A program made the position numbers and the translations under genes. This document shows, one piece after another, positions 15,735-23,540 of a DNA stretch of 54,009 nt (position 1 is the stretch's first letter; every line of letters starts with the position of its first letter). This stretch comes from Oscillospiraceae bacterium (GTDB taxonomy: Bacteria; Bacillota; Clostridia; Oscillospirales; Oscillospiraceae), in assembly GCA_017473225.1 (NCBI GenBank), contig JAFUMG010000003.1:1-54009 (forward strand), given 5' to 3'. Under the pieces are notes generated by a model, which was given only the letters and a program-made list of their open reading frames with translations, searched no databases and had not been told where the DNA came from.

Positions 15735-16520
15735 TCAAATATATCGATGGATGGTCACGGAAACGCGGCCTTTTTTCGTCTGGCCGTTGACGCTTTGCAG
15801 CTTGATCTTGCCCAGCCCACGGACGGAGATCTTCGCCCCTTCGGTGACCGGCTTGTCCGGCTTTTCGCAGGGCAGACCGTCAACAGCCGCTTTGCCCGCG
15901 GTCACATACTGGGCCGCCAGGCTTCGGCCGATGCGGAAGCCGGAAGAGATCACGCTGTCCAGCCGCAGTGACGCCAGGGTATCTTTGATCTCCTTGACCT
16001 CCGGCTCCGGGATCTGGGCCTGGCAAAGGGGAATCCGGGAGAGACGGAGTTTGGTGCGGCCGGCGGAGATGAAATTCTGCAGGACGTATGGGGCGATTTC
16101 CGCCGTCACGAAGAAATCGCAGGAGCCCTTGCCCACGCAGATATCGCCGACGGTTTCCCGCCCGATGCCCGCACCCATCAGCGCCCCGAGAAAATCCCGG
16201 TGGCTCAGGTCATCCCCTTCAAAATAGGATGCCCGCAGGCAGACCAGCGGACCGTCCTCCTCATAAAGGCTGTCCGCTTCCAGATAGTCCGGCAGGTAGC
16301 AGAGCATCTTCCGCTCTGCGTCGCCGTAGCCGCCGAAGGCGGTGAGCCCCGGCTCGTCGCCAAAGAGGTAGCGGGCCATCTCCAGCTCCCGGGGGGAGAG
16401 GAAGCAGGTATTGGCGGGGATATTCCGCCGGATGCCGGCGTTTATTTTGTCCCACAGCTTGGCCAAAAGGACCCGGTCCTCCGGGCTGTGGGCGATTTTT
16501 TCAATATTACTTCGGTCCAT
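15735..16520 (-). CDS. YlmH-like S4-domain RNA-binding protein
   Basis: A 261-residue protein with the YlmH architecture: an N-terminal domain with AFGGYGDAERKMLCYLPDY, a middle part with LSHRDFLGALMGAGIGRETVGDICVGKG, and a C-terminal S4 RNA-binding domain (LDSVISSGFRIGRSLAAQYVTAGKAAVDG). YlmH was named as a cell-division-cluster gene in Bacillus and has been linked to ribosome rescue or quality control; here it is not near ftsZ/divIVA. ATG 16520 is used because GGTG lies upstream; ATG 16523 is immediately adjacent. The upstream region is a MITE-like element. Confidence 0.87.
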   Translation of the reverse strand: MDRSNIEKIAHSPEDRVLLAKLWDKINAGIRRNIPANTCFLSPRELEMARYLFGDEPGLTAFGGYGDAERKMLCYLPDYLEADSLYEEDGPLVCLRASYFEGDDLSHRDFLGALMGAGIGRETVGDICVGKGSCDFFVTAEIAPYVLQNFISAGRTKLRLSRIPLCQAQIPEPEVKEIKDTLASLRLDSVISSGFRIGRSLAAQYVTAGKAAVDGLPCEKPDKPVTEGAKISVRGLGKIKLQSVNGQTKKGRVSVTIHRYI

Positions 16521-16621
16521 CATATCACCAGTTAGCATTATAGCACATCTTTGGATAGATGCAAATAAGTTTTTCTTGTGTGCCCGGGGATTCTGGAGTA
16601 TAATGTATAAAAAGATTTGGG

Positions 16622-16787
16622 AATTGGAGTTTATCGCTCTGCCTGCAGCATCGCGATGCAAAATTCAAAATGCAAAATGCAGAATGATGGTGTGCGCAAA
16701 GCGCACGGTTGAAATTATTTCCGCAGGAAATACCATAATTTTGCATTCAGCATTTCGCATTTTGCGCTACGGGCGCTAAACCGCAAT
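16622..16787. repeat. MITE-like element, copy 2 (inverted relative to copy 1)
   Basis: Begins AATTGGAGTTTATCGC and ends GCGCTAAACCGCAAT. Its reverse complement aligns along its length with 14194-14354, including ATTTCCTGCGGAAAT, GTGCGC-TTGCGCAC and the CTGCAGGCAGAG flank. It fills the gene-free gap between ylmH and the flavoprotein genes (16524-16802) and separates divergent transcription units. Confidence 0.8.
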
Positions 16788-16802
16788 CTGAAAGGAAATA
16801 AT

Positions 16803-18014
16803 ATGGTTATTGGCATCATTGGCGCCGGGGCATCCGGCATGGCGGCGGCATTGGCCGCGGCGGAGGAGCCCGCGAATCGGGTGATCATAATGGAGCGGCA
16901 GGCCCGGGTGGGTAAAAAGCTCAGCGCCACCGGAAATGGCCGGTGTAATTTAACAAACATCCATTCGGACAAAATGGGTTATCACGGCCAGGACCCGGAG
17001 TTCGTCCGTCCCGCCATGAAGGCCTTTGATGTACAAGCCACTATGGACTGGTTCCTTTCTCTGGGCCTTTACACGGTGGTGGAGGACTGGGGCAGGGTGT
17101 ACCCGTACTCCGACCAGGCAAATTCTGTGGTGGATGTGCTGCGGTATGCCCTGGAAAAGCCCAATATCCAGCTTCTGACCGGATTTGAAGTTCAAAAGGT
17201 GAAGAAAACCGAGCAGGGCTTCCGGGTCGAGGGCATGGAAGATACGGTTTTTTGCGACAAGCTCATCGTAGCCTGCGGCGGGCTTGCGGGCACCAAGCTG
17301 GGGGGCAGCATGTCCGGCTATAAGCTGCTGCGGTCCTTCGGCCATAAATGCACCAAGCTGCGGCCCAGCCTGGTGCAGCTGAAATCCTCCTGGCCCCTCT
17401 GCGCTTCCCTGAAGGGCGTTCGGGCCCAATGCAAGGCGGAGATTTTTCGGGATGGCGTTTTGCACAGCTGGAGCGACGGAGAATTGCAGTTTACGGAATA
17501 CGGCCTCTCCGGCCCGGTGATTTTTGAAGTGTCCCGGGATGCCTGCCAGGGTGGAGGAGACTGGGTCTGCCGCCTGGATTTCCTGCCGGGAAAAGAGGAA
17601 AGCTGGCTGCGCGCGCAGCTTTTGCGCCGCAGGGAGACCCACTGGAAAGCGGAAGATCTGCTCACAGGCATCCTCCACAACCGGCTGGGCCGGGTGATCG
17701 TGCAGTCCGTGGGCATCTCCGGCTATGTTCCCATCGCCCAGCTGGAAGACGAGGAGATCGCCGCTGTCTGCGCCGCGGTGAAGGGCTTTGAGGTGAACCT
17801 GACGGAGCCTATGGGCATGGACAGCGCCCAGGTCACCGCCGGCGGCATCGTCACGGAGGAATTCGACCCGGCGACCATGGAAAGCCGGATCGTGCCGGGG
17901 CTCTATGCCTGCGGCGAGGTGCTGGATATCGACGGCGACTGCGGCGGCTATAATTTGCAATGGGCGTGGAGCTCCGGCAGAGCCGCGGGACTTCACGCGG
18001 GAGGGAAACTATGA
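16803..18014 (+). CDS. HI0933/YhiN family flavoprotein
   Basis: A 403-residue FAD-dependent protein of the HI0933 family (BaiN/YhiN type). The dinucleotide-binding GIIGAGASGMAAALAA opens the protein, followed by the family signature KKLSATGNGRCNLTN. The C-terminal DSAQVTAGGIV and YACGEVLDIDGDCGGYNLQWAWSSGR complete it. The reaction is unknown; a close relative has been tied to bile acid reduction in gut Clostridia, but assignment from sequence alone is unsafe. SD AAAGGA precedes the ATG. Its stop overlaps the next flavoprotein gene by four bases. Confidence 0.9.
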   Translation: MVIGIIGAGASGMAAALAAAEEPANRVIIMERQARVGKKLSATGNGRCNLTNIHSDKMGYHGQDPEFVRPAMKAFDVQATMDWFLSLGLYTVVEDWGRVYPYSDQANSVVDVLRYALEKPNIQLLTGFEVQKVKKTEQGFRVEGMEDTVFCDKLIVACGGLAGTKLGGSMSGYKLLRSFGHKCTKLRPSLVQLKSSWPLCASLKGVRAQCKAEIFRDGVLHSWSDGELQFTEYGLSGPVIFEVSRDACQGGGDWVCRLDFLPGKEESWLRAQLLRRRETHWKAEDLLTGILHNRLGRVIVQSVGISGYVPIAQLEDEEIAAVCAAVKGFEVNLTEPMGMDSAQVTAGGIVTEEFDPATMESRIVPGLYACGEVLDIDGDCGGYNLQWAWSSGRAAGLHAGGKL

Positions 18015-19609
18015 TCAGAATTCGAGATATCGCGCTGCCCCCGGAGCACAATGTGAGTCAGCTCCAGTTTGAGGCGGCGCAGCTTTTGAAGGTCCCCAAT
18101 TCCAAGGTCCGGGGCCTGAAGCTGGTGCGGAAATCCGTAGACGCCCGGAAAAAGCCGGAGGTGAAGATCATCTACACCATCGACGTGATGGTGGACGGCA
18201 ACGAGGAAAAGATCATCCGCAAGTCCGGCTGCAAGCGGGCTTCCATCGCCCCTGTTTCTTACTATAAGGTGCCGAAATGCGGCGTAGTCCCCGAAAAGCG
18301 GCCTGTCGTGGTGGGTTTCGGTCCGGCTGGCATGTTTGCAGCCCTGATCCTGGCGAGAGCCGGATTAAAACCGCTGGTGCTGGAACGGGGCGAGGACGCC
18401 CGGAGCCGCCATGAAAAGGTGCGGCAATTTTGGGAGACCGGGGTCCTGGATACCCGGAGCAATGTCCAGTTCGGCGAAGGCGGCGCTGGCACCTTCTCCG
18501 ACGGCAAGCTGAATACCGGCGTCAACAACCCCCGGATCGGCTGGATATTGGAGCAGTTTGTCAAATGCGGCGCCAGGGAGAATATTCTCTATGACGCCAA
18601 GCCCCATGTGGGCACCGATGTGTTGCTGACGGTGGTCCAGAACCTGCGGAAGACCATCATCGACCTGGGCGGCGAGGTCCGCTTCAACGCGCGGGTCACC
18701 GATATCCGCACCGACGGAGATAAGCTCACCGGGCTGGAGCTGGAAAGCGGGGAGTTCATCGATTGCGATCACGCCATCTTTGCCATTGGCCACAGCGCCC
18801 GGGACACCTTTGAGATGCTCCATGAAAAGCGGATCCCCATGGAACCCAAGCCCTTCGCCATGGGCGTTCGGATCGAGCATCACCAGGCCATGGTGGACAG
18901 GTCTCAGTATGGCTGCGTCAATCCCGTTCTGCCCCCGGCGGATTATAAGCTGGTCAAGCATCTGGAGGACGGCACGGTCTATACCTTCTGCATGTGCCCC
19001 GGCGGCTATGTGGTCGCCGCGGCGTCGGAGGAGGGGAGAGTGGTCACCAACGGCATGAGCAACGCGGACCGGGACGGCGAGAACGCCAACGCGGCACTGC
19101 TGGTGACGGTGAACCCGGAGGAATTCCCTTATGAGGGGACTCTGGGCGGCATGAAGTGGCAGCGGGAGATCGAGGAAGCGGCCTACCGGGTCAGCGGTAG
19201 CTACCGGGCCCCGGCCCAGAGAGTGGGGGATTTCCTGGCGGGCAGGCCCAGTGAGAGCCCCGGCAGCGTCCTGCCCACCTACCGTCCCGGCGTCCATTGG
19301 TGCGACCTGAACACGGTCCTGCCCGGGAAGATCAGCCGGTGCCTGAAGGAGGCGCTGCCCCAGCTGGACCGGAATCTGGCAGGATTTGCGGATCCTGACG
19401 CGGTGCTTACCGCGCCGGAGACACGCAGCTCTTCCCCAGTGCGGATCATCCGGGGAGAAGACCGGCAGTCCGCCCTGAAGGGCCTGTATCCCACCGGCGA
19501 GGGCGCTGGCTATGCCGGCGGCATCATGTCCGCCGCCATCGACGGCATCCTGTCCGCCGAAGCGCTGATCGAGACCCTGAAGGGGGGATCACATGGAAAT
19601 GACCTATGA
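18011..19609 (+). CDS. FAD-dependent dehydrogenase (COG2509 type)
   Basis: A 532-residue flavoprotein. After an N-terminal alpha/beta domain of about 90 residues (LLKVPNSKVRGLKLVRKSVDARKK) comes the FAD-binding loop VVVGFGPAGMFAALILARAG, then the family motif FGEGGAGTFSDGKLNTG and a late GEGAGYAGGIMSAAIDG. COG2509 proteins are conserved in Firmicutes but lack a proven reaction. ATG 18011 overlaps the upstream stop, so the two flavoproteins are coupled and may share electrons or substrates. The 3' end overlaps the CPBP protease gene by 17 bases. Confidence 0.88.
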   Translation: MIRIRDIALPPEHNVSQLQFEAAQLLKVPNSKVRGLKLVRKSVDARKKPEVKIIYTIDVMVDGNEEKIIRKSGCKRASIAPVSYYKVPKCGVVPEKRPVVVGFGPAGMFAALILARAGLKPLVLERGEDARSRHEKVRQFWETGVLDTRSNVQFGEGGAGTFSDGKLNTGVNNPRIGWILEQFVKCGARENILYDAKPHVGTDVLLTVVQNLRKTIIDLGGEVRFNARVTDIRTDGDKLTGLELESGEFIDCDHAIFAIGHSARDTFEMLHEKRIPMEPKPFAMGVRIEHHQAMVDRSQYGCVNPVLPPADYKLVKHLEDGTVYTFCMCPGGYVVAAASEEGRVVTNGMSNADRDGENANAALLVTVNPEEFPYEGTLGGMKWQREIEEAAYRVSGSYRAPAQRVGDFLAGRPSESPGSVLPTYRPGVHWCDLNTVLPGKISRCLKEALPQLDRNLAGFADPDAVLTAPETRSSSPVRIIRGEDRQSALKGLYPTGEGAGYAGGIMSAAIDGILSAEALIETLKGGSHGNDL

Positions 19610-20582
19610 GCGGTGGCAGAAAAAGCAGCTGCGCCGGAGCTTCAGCCCCACCGGCTGGACGCTGGTGGTTTACTATCTCATCATGAACGGAGCCGTGTTC
19701 CTGACGGTATTTGTGGAGACCATCCTTCGGGTCATGGGAACGCTGACCACCGGGAATTTTGACTACGACGCCATCGCGTCCGCGGCCATGGAGGCGGCGG
19801 GCAGCGCCTGGGGCTATTTTCTGGCGGCGGCCATCGGTTTGGTCATCCTGCTGTGCTGGAAGAAGCCCCGGTTCTGGAAGGAGGAGATCTGGGCCAAGGG
19901 AAAGCCCATGAAGCCCGGTTCCTTCTTTGGGATCCTCTGCGTATTCCTCAGCTGTCAGGCGGTCTATCAGATCATCGCCACGGCGGTGGAGCTGATCCTC
20001 AACAGCCTCGGCCTTTCGATGCTGGAGGGGATGAACGCCCTGGCGGTGGAAACTGACAATTTCGGCATGTTCCTCTATGTGGGGATCCTGGCGCCCATTG
20101 CGGAGGAGCTCCTCTTCCGGGGCCTGATCCAGAAGTCCCTGGCGCCCTACGGCAAGAAATTCGCCATTTTCTGCTCCGCCTTCACCTTCGGCATTTTCCA
20201 CGGCAATCTGCTGCAGTCGCCCTATGCCTTCCTGGTAGGTCTGGTATTGGGCTATGTGGCAGGGGAATATTCCATTGCCTGGGCCATGGTGCTGCACATG
20301 ATCAACAATCTGGTCATCGCGGACCTGCTGACCCGGCTCACCGGGAGCCTGCCCGCCATGGCGGCGGATCTGATCATCTCTGCCGTCATCTGGGCCTTTG
20401 CCATCGGGGCCGTTGTGGTGCTGATCGTCAGGCGCAAGCGGATCGGCGCGTACCTGCGCCGGGAGCGGCTGAACGGGCTGTATGTGAAGTGCTTCTTTTC
20501 CAGTCCCGGCATGATCGTATTGATGGTGCTGATGGGCCTGAGCATGGTGGTCACGGCTGTGATGATGGTAAATCCGCTATAA
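19593..20582 (+). CDS. CPBP family intramembrane metalloprotease
   Basis: A 329-residue membrane protein with about eight helices. The three catalytic motifs of the CAAX-prenyl-protease/Abi family are present: EELLFRG (Glu-Glu and Arg, about residues 169-175), FGIFHGN (His, about 198-204) and HMINN (His, about 235-239). In bacteria these proteases act in bacteriocin immunity, envelope stress or unknown processing. GGGGGG lies upstream of ATG 19593, which falls inside the 3' end of the preceding gene. The C-terminal tail adds another two helices after the catalytic core. Confidence 0.9.
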   Translation: MEMTYERWQKKQLRRSFSPTGWTLVVYYLIMNGAVFLTVFVETILRVMGTLTTGNFDYDAIASAAMEAAGSAWGYFLAAAIGLVILLCWKKPRFWKEEIWAKGKPMKPGSFFGILCVFLSCQAVYQIIATAVELILNSLGLSMLEGMNALAVETDNFGMFLYVGILAPIAEELLFRGLIQKSLAPYGKKFAIFCSAFTFGIFHGNLLQSPYAFLVGLVLGYVAGEYSIAWAMVLHMINNLVIADLLTRLTGSLPAMAADLIISAVIWAFAIGAVVVLIVRRKRIGAYLRRERLNGLYVKCFFSSPGMIVLMVLMGLSMVVTAVMMVNPL

Positions 20583-20587
20583 AGAAC

Positions 20588-20699
20588 CGTAGGGACCGGC
20601 GTCCTTGACGGTCCGGCAGCAATACGCCGCACTTTCGCATCTTATTCGGCAAACTCGAAGTCTGCACGCTGCGGACCGTCCGGGAGGCCGGTCCCTACA
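20588..20699. repeat. GTAGGGACCGG palindromic repeat, copy B
   Basis: Arms CGTAGGGACCGGC and GCCGGTCCCTACA flank a centre that is homologous, in the opposite orientation, to the centre of the copy at 47913-48024 (shared blocks GCAATRCGCC, TTTCGCAT, TTCGGCAAA, GTCTGYACG). Unlike copy A, therefore, B and C share their whole length. Confidence 0.88.
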
Positions 20700-20715
20700 A
20701 AGGTATAATGAGAAC

Positions 20716-20742
20716 GTCCCCCGGAACGCTGTTCCGGGGGAC
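20716..20742 (-). terminator. Hairpin, probable terminator of the DUF1294 gene
   Basis: GTCCCCCGGAAC and GTTCCGGGGGAC form a perfect 12-base stem with loop GCT. On the minus strand TTCTCATT follows, so the U-run is poor; on the plus strand GCTGCTTTTA follows. It may serve convergent ends. Confidence 0.6.
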
Positions 20743-20749
20743 GCTGCTT

Positions 20750-21031
20750 TTATAGGCTGCCTTTGCTGAACCAGCTGATCAAAAAAACGGCCAGCACGAT
20801 CTGCGCCGCCAGGATCACCGGGACGCCGATGGTGAATTTAGGGTGCTGGGTCTTGTGGCGGAAGACGTACATTCCAGCCAGGACGCCGATGCTGCCGCCG
20901 ATGGTAGCGACGCCCATCAGCCGGGCTTCCGGGATGCGCCATTTGTTTTTCTTCGCCTTCCGCTTGTCCGCAAGCATAACGGCGAAGCCCAGCGCATTGA
21001 TTATCAACAGATACCAAAGCAGGATTTTCAA
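20750..21031 (-). CDS. DUF1294 membrane protein
   Basis: A 93-residue protein with the DUF1294 pattern: a first helix LWYLLIINALGFAVMLADKRKAKK, then WRIPEARLMGVATIGGSIGVLAGMYVFRHKTQHPKF and a last helix VILAAQIVLAVFLISW. Three membrane helices are likely. The function is unknown; in other bacteria the domain is sometimes fused to cold-shock domains, here it stands alone. GAAAGGAA precedes the ATG. It is divergent from the lipoprotein gene at 21061, with only 29 bases between the two starts. Confidence 0.88.
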   Translation of the reverse strand: MKILLWYLLIINALGFAVMLADKRKAKKNKWRIPEARLMGVATIGGSIGVLAGMYVFRHKTQHPKFTIGVPVILAAQIVLAVFLISWFSKGSL

Positions 21032-21060
21032 AGGATCAATTCCTTTCTTGGGGGGATTTT

Positions 21061-21552
21061 ATGAGGAAAATGTTGCCGGTCATGGCGATGGCGCTGCTGC
21101 TCCTTGCCGGCTGCGGCGCGGAGGAAACTCTGGAAACCATCGCGGATGAAGCGGTGCTGTCGGTGGCGGCGCAGCCGAAGGAGATCCATGTGGACCTGCC
21201 GGAGGAGGCGGTGCTCCCGGCCATGGAGAGCGACAGCGGCGTGCTGTACATGTGCAGGGACTACGATGTAGCTATCCAGACGCTGGATGGGGGAGATCTG
21301 CGGAAGACCATTCTGGAGATCTCCGGCTACAGCCCTGACGAGCTGACGGTGATGCAGACCGAGGACGGCGCCTTTACCCGCAGTGATTTCGTCTGGACCA
21401 CCGCCGGGGAATTCGGCGACCAGGTGGGCCGGGCGGCCATCCTGGACGACGGCAGCTACCATTATGTGCTCACCGCCATGATCGATGCGGACAGCGCCTC
21501 TCAGTACAGGGAGATCTGGAACGGGATGTTCGAGACCTTTGCGGTCTCCTAG
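21061..21552 (+). CDS. Small lipoprotein of unknown function
   Basis: A 163-residue precursor with a short signal peptide and lipobox LLAGC (Cys at about residue 18), so it should be lipid-anchored outside the membrane. The mature part is acidic with alternating strands (ILEISGYSPDELTVMQTEDG, then YHYVLTAMIDADSASQYREIWNGMFETF). I do not recognise the family. TTGGGGGGATTTT upstream provides a G-rich SD. Its last four bases overlap the stop of the convergent WYL regulator. Confidence 0.78.
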   Translation: MRKMLPVMAMALLLLAGCGAEETLETIADEAVLSVAAQPKEIHVDLPEEAVLPAMESDSGVLYMCRDYDVAIQTLDGGDLRKTILEISGYSPDELTVMQTEDGAFTRSDFVWTTAGEFGDQVGRAAILDDGSYHYVLTAMIDADSASQYREIWNGMFETFAVS

Positions 21553-22526
21553 CACTGCTCCAGGGCGTCCAGGCACATCTGCCGGCACTGGTCGATGACG
21601 GACTGGGGATAGAGGATCTTCGCCTTCTTTCCAAATCCAATGACCCAGCTCAGGAACATGGGGGAGACGGCGACCTTCACGGTGAAGACGAAATGCTCGT
21701 CCCCGTCGGGGATCAGCATGGTGTCCGTGCCGAAGCGGTCGATGACCACATTCACCAGGCTCCGGTGGAACCGCAGCTTCACATCCACCGCTTTGCCGGC
21801 ATACATCTGAAACAGCCGGCCCGCGTGCTCCACGAGCTTCTTGCCGGTGAGCTCAGGGCAGGGGACTCTGGGGTCGTCCAGCAGGGCGATATCCGCCATC
21901 CGGTCCACCCGGTAGGAGGTGATGCCGTGGCGCTCGGAATAGGCCAGCAGGTAGCAGTTTTCGTTGTCCTGGCACAGGCCGTAGGGGCTGGCGCTGTAGT
22001 CCTTCTCCCGGTAGCGGCGCTGGCCGTCCAGGCCCCAGTCGAAGTAGCGGAAGGCGATCTGCCTTCCCTCGGCAATGGCCTCCTGGATCCGGTCCACATT
22101 ATAATAGATGGACTCGTTCATGCTCTTGACCCGGCCGGAGACCAGCACGTCCCGGCGCATCAGCTTCGCGTCGTGGACGCTGCACTGGTTGCAGAGTTTC
22201 TCAATCAGCTCCCGGGACTTTTTCTCGGTCAGGAAGCGGCTGGACTGGACCGCATCGATGAGCAGCTTCAGCTCCGGCAGCTCGAAATTCCGGGAGGCGA
22301 TGTAGTAGCCCCCGGATTTGCCGGGGATGGAGACGATATCCACACCGTATTCCTGCAGGGCGGCGATGTCGGAGTAGATGGTCTTCCGCTCGCAGAGCAG
22401 GTTATGCTGCTTGTCCAGCATATCGATCAGTTCCGCCGCTCTTACGGGGTGATCCTCGTGGGAGTTTCTTTGCAGATAGTCCAGAATATAGAAGATCTTC
22501 AGCTTTTGATTGTCGGATTTTGGCAT
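21549..22526 (-). CDS. HTH/WYL-domain transcriptional regulator
   Basis: A 325-residue regulator with an N-terminal winged helix (LKIFYILDYLQRN, then IDMLDKQHNLLCERKTIYSDIAALQEYG) and a WYL domain whose ligand-binding strands appear as IAFRYFDWG, YSASPYGLCQDNENCYLLAYSERHG and ITSYRVDRMADI. A WCX-type C-terminal extension follows. WYL proteins sense small ligands or nucleic acid ends; the target is unknown. GGGAGG is seven bases before ATG 22526. Divergent from nfo, with the two promoters between 22550 and 22620, so it could control the endonuclease IV gene. Confidence 0.88.
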   Translation of the reverse strand: MPKSDNQKLKIFYILDYLQRNSHEDHPVRAAELIDMLDKQHNLLCERKTIYSDIAALQEYGVDIVSIPGKSGGYYIASRNFELPELKLLIDAVQSSRFLTEKKSRELIEKLCNQCSVHDAKLMRRDVLVSGRVKSMNESIYYNVDRIQEAIAEGRQIAFRYFDWGLDGQRRYREKDYSASPYGLCQDNENCYLLAYSERHGITSYRVDRMADIALLDDPRVPCPELTGKKLVEHAGRLFQMYAGKAVDVKLRFHRSLVNVVIDRFGTDTMLIPDGDEHFVFTVKVAVSPMFLSWVIGFGKKAKILYPQSVIDQCRQMCLDALEQC

Positions 22527-22590
22527 AAGGGCACCTCCCGGTACAGATGGATCCATTATAGCACAGTTCCGGGCCCCGGGGAACGGAAAT

Positions 22591-22619
22591 TTGCATTTTT
22601 TCGTGTTATGTGGTATATT
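22591..22619 (+). promoter_or_regulatory. Promoter for endonuclease IV gene
   Basis: TTGCAT (22591-22596) and TATATT (22614-22619) are 17 bases apart, 24 bases before the start codon. A minus-strand TATAAT at 22555-22560 may serve the divergent WYL gene. Confidence 0.65.
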
Positions 22620-22642
22620 GTAACCTTCAGGAGGTGTTTCCT

Positions 22643-23470
22643 ATGAAATATATCGGTTGTCATCTGTCCGCGTCGGCGGGGAATCTTGCCATGGTGCGGA
22701 CGGCGGAATCCATCGGTGCCAATACCTTCGCCTTCTTTACCCGCAATCCCCGGGGCTCCAAAGCCAAAAAGGAAGACCCCGCGGACGCTGCCGCCGCCAT
22801 GGCGGCGCTGGGGGAGAAGGGCTTCGGCGCGCTGGTGGCCCACGGCGCCTATACCATGAATCTGTGCACCGCCGACCCGGATGCCCGGGCCTTCGCCCGG
22901 GAAGTCCTCTGCGACGATCTTCGGCGGATGGCCGCGCTGCCGGGGCAGTACTATAATTTCCATCCCGGCTCCCATGTGGGTCAGGGCGTGGAAGCGGGCA
23001 TCGGCTATATCGCCGACGCTTTGAAGAAGGCGTTGGAACCGGGTTATCCCGTGACGGTGCTGCTGGAGACTATGGCCGGAAAGGGAAGTGAGATCGGCGG
23101 ACGGTTTGAGGAGCTGAAGGCCATCATCGACGCGGTGGGAAGCGACCATGTGGGCGTGTGTCTCGACACCTGCCATGTCTATGACGGCGGCTATGATATC
23201 GTGAAGGATTTGGACGGTGTTCTGGCGGAATTTGACCGGGTCATCGGCCTGGACAGGCTGGAGGCGCTGCATCTGAACGATTCCAAAAATCCCTTCGCCT
23301 CCCATAAGGACCGGCACGCGTGCATCGGTCAGGGAAGCCTGGGTCTCGATACCTTCCGGGCCATCATTAACCACCCGCTGATCGGGGACAGGCCCATGAT
23401 CCTGGAGACCCCCAACGAACTGCCCGGCTACCGGGCGGAGATCGAATTGCTGCGGAGCATGGAATCTTAA
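22643..23470 (+). CDS. nfo: Deoxyribonuclease IV (AP endonuclease)
   Basis: A 275-residue TIM-barrel AP endonuclease that cuts DNA 5' to abasic sites in base-excision repair. It starts with GCHLSASAGN and has FFTRNPRG, YNFHPGSHVGQGVEAG (zinc-binding His), LLETMAGKGSEIG (Glu), GVCLDTCHVYDGGYD (Asp and His), LHLNDSKNPFASHKDRHACIGQG and ILETPNE. All metal ligands of the family are visible. AGGAGG lies eight bases before ATG 22643. The window therefore holds both nth and nfo, though not together. Confidence 0.95.
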   Translation: MKYIGCHLSASAGNLAMVRTAESIGANTFAFFTRNPRGSKAKKEDPADAAAAMAALGEKGFGALVAHGAYTMNLCTADPDARAFAREVLCDDLRRMAALPGQYYNFHPGSHVGQGVEAGIGYIADALKKALEPGYPVTVLLETMAGKGSEIGGRFEELKAIIDAVGSDHVGVCLDTCHVYDGGYDIVKDLDGVLAEFDRVIGLDRLEALHLNDSKNPFASHKDRHACIGQGSLGLDTFRAIINHPLIGDRPMILETPNELPGYRAEIELLRSMES

Positions 23471-23540
23471 AGATTTATTCATTTGACAGAATGGAAATCT
23501 TATGTCATTTTATAAGGTATAAAGAAAGGACGGTGATGAT

